Source: Cyanobacteria bacterium REEB446
GTDB taxonomy: Bacteria; Cyanobacteriota; Vampirovibrionia; LMEP-6097
Length of the DNA: 50,875 nt
Reading direction: 5' to 3'
Assembly (NCBI GenBank): GCA_018970325.1
Contig: JAGWWP010000011.1
Coordinates: 1-50,875 of the forward strand
In this document: positions 50,757-50,875 of the stretch, piece after piece
How the letters are laid out: each line of letters opens with the position of its first letter
Numbering within the stretch: the stretch's first letter is position 1
The notes under the pieces: model-generated
Told to the model about the DNA's origin: nothing
The model's input: only the letters and a program-made list of their open reading frames with translations
The model's database searches: none
Made by a program: the position numbers and the translations under genes

Positions 50757-50875
50757 TATTTCAAGAATCCATACAGACGTAAGTCTGGCCAAATCTGTAA
50801 AGTCATGTCTCAATAGAGGAATGGTAAAAGAGATAGAGGATATAGGAATAGTCGAATGTTTTGAGGATTTGGAAG
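50757..50875 (+). other. Possible partial ORF running off the window end
   Basis: The plus-strand frame reads NISRIHTDVSLAKSVKSCLN then RGMVKEIEDIGIVECFEDLE with no stop to the window end. It has no visible start codon nearby; the composition is protein-like, but the family is unknown. Confidence 0.2.

Overview
The window is A+T-rich (by eye about two thirds A+T), gene-dense and mostly housekeeping. Lineage clues point to the Cyanobacteriota, most likely a flagellated non-photosynthetic member (Vampirovibrionia/'Melainabacteria', perhaps Caenarcaniphilales-like). These clues are a DUF760 protein (12304-12669), a family I know mainly from cyanobacteria and plastids, cyanobacteria-like ThrS, RsfS and MetF, and the absence of any photosynthesis gene. 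This placement is an inference; no rRNA gene is present.

Layout: 1-4.6 kb holds trmH, two unknown genes, trpS, small unknown genes and a clear terminator. 4.6-7.0 kb (minus strand) is fliP-fliQ-fliR, with a FliQ carrying an unusual ~215-residue Pro/Ala/Thr-rich tail. 7.0-14.4 kb holds clpB, an AlkA-type glycosylase, an ECF sigma factor with a tiny membrane partner, tpiA, DUF760, tusA, fabD and secG. 14.5-20.5 kb holds thrS, envelope-associated unknowns, a SPOR protein, sdhC and metF. 20.6-28.3 kb is a plus-strand run: mreB-mreC-rsfS, a DUF1338 (HglS-like) protein, a GT39-like membrane transferase, a frameshifted GH15-like glycosidase and a secreted helical-repeat protein. 28.4-34.3 kb holds lycopene cyclase and beta-carotene hydroxylase, an EF-hand protein, a TsaC/Sua5 protein with an inserted repeat, and a secreted alpha/beta hydrolase bracketed by 67-bp direct repeats. 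34.3-36.0 kb is a remnant-rich patch with a DUF4143 ATPase. 36.0-41.8 kb is a complete DAB inorganic-carbon accumulation operon (dabB-dabA-PII-like) with a divergent LysR regulator and a visible LysR-type operator. 41.8-50.9 kb is accessory: a HicB remnant, a Fic protein, a His-rich membrane protein plus an unknown 623-residue protein plus a Fur/Zur regulator, and an HsdR subunit preceded by a RhuM remnant.

Two genome-level patterns stand out. (1) A Rickettsia-palindromic-element-like repeat family: complete or partial copies lie between genes and in frame inside genes, including DabA and Sua5. All share a core that translates as SSRLRRTNDRSV...EDHEDDENAEIGV, and several are flanked by inverted arms whose sequence differs from copy to copy. 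(2) Most operon-first genes have a TATAAT-like -10 box only 6-10 nt before the start codon, implying leaderless mRNAs, whereas several operon-internal genes carry Shine-Dalgarno sequences.

The DAB operon implies active bicarbonate/CO2 accumulation although no RuBisCO gene is in the window. The His-rich/Zur locus looks like an undescribed metal-handling system.
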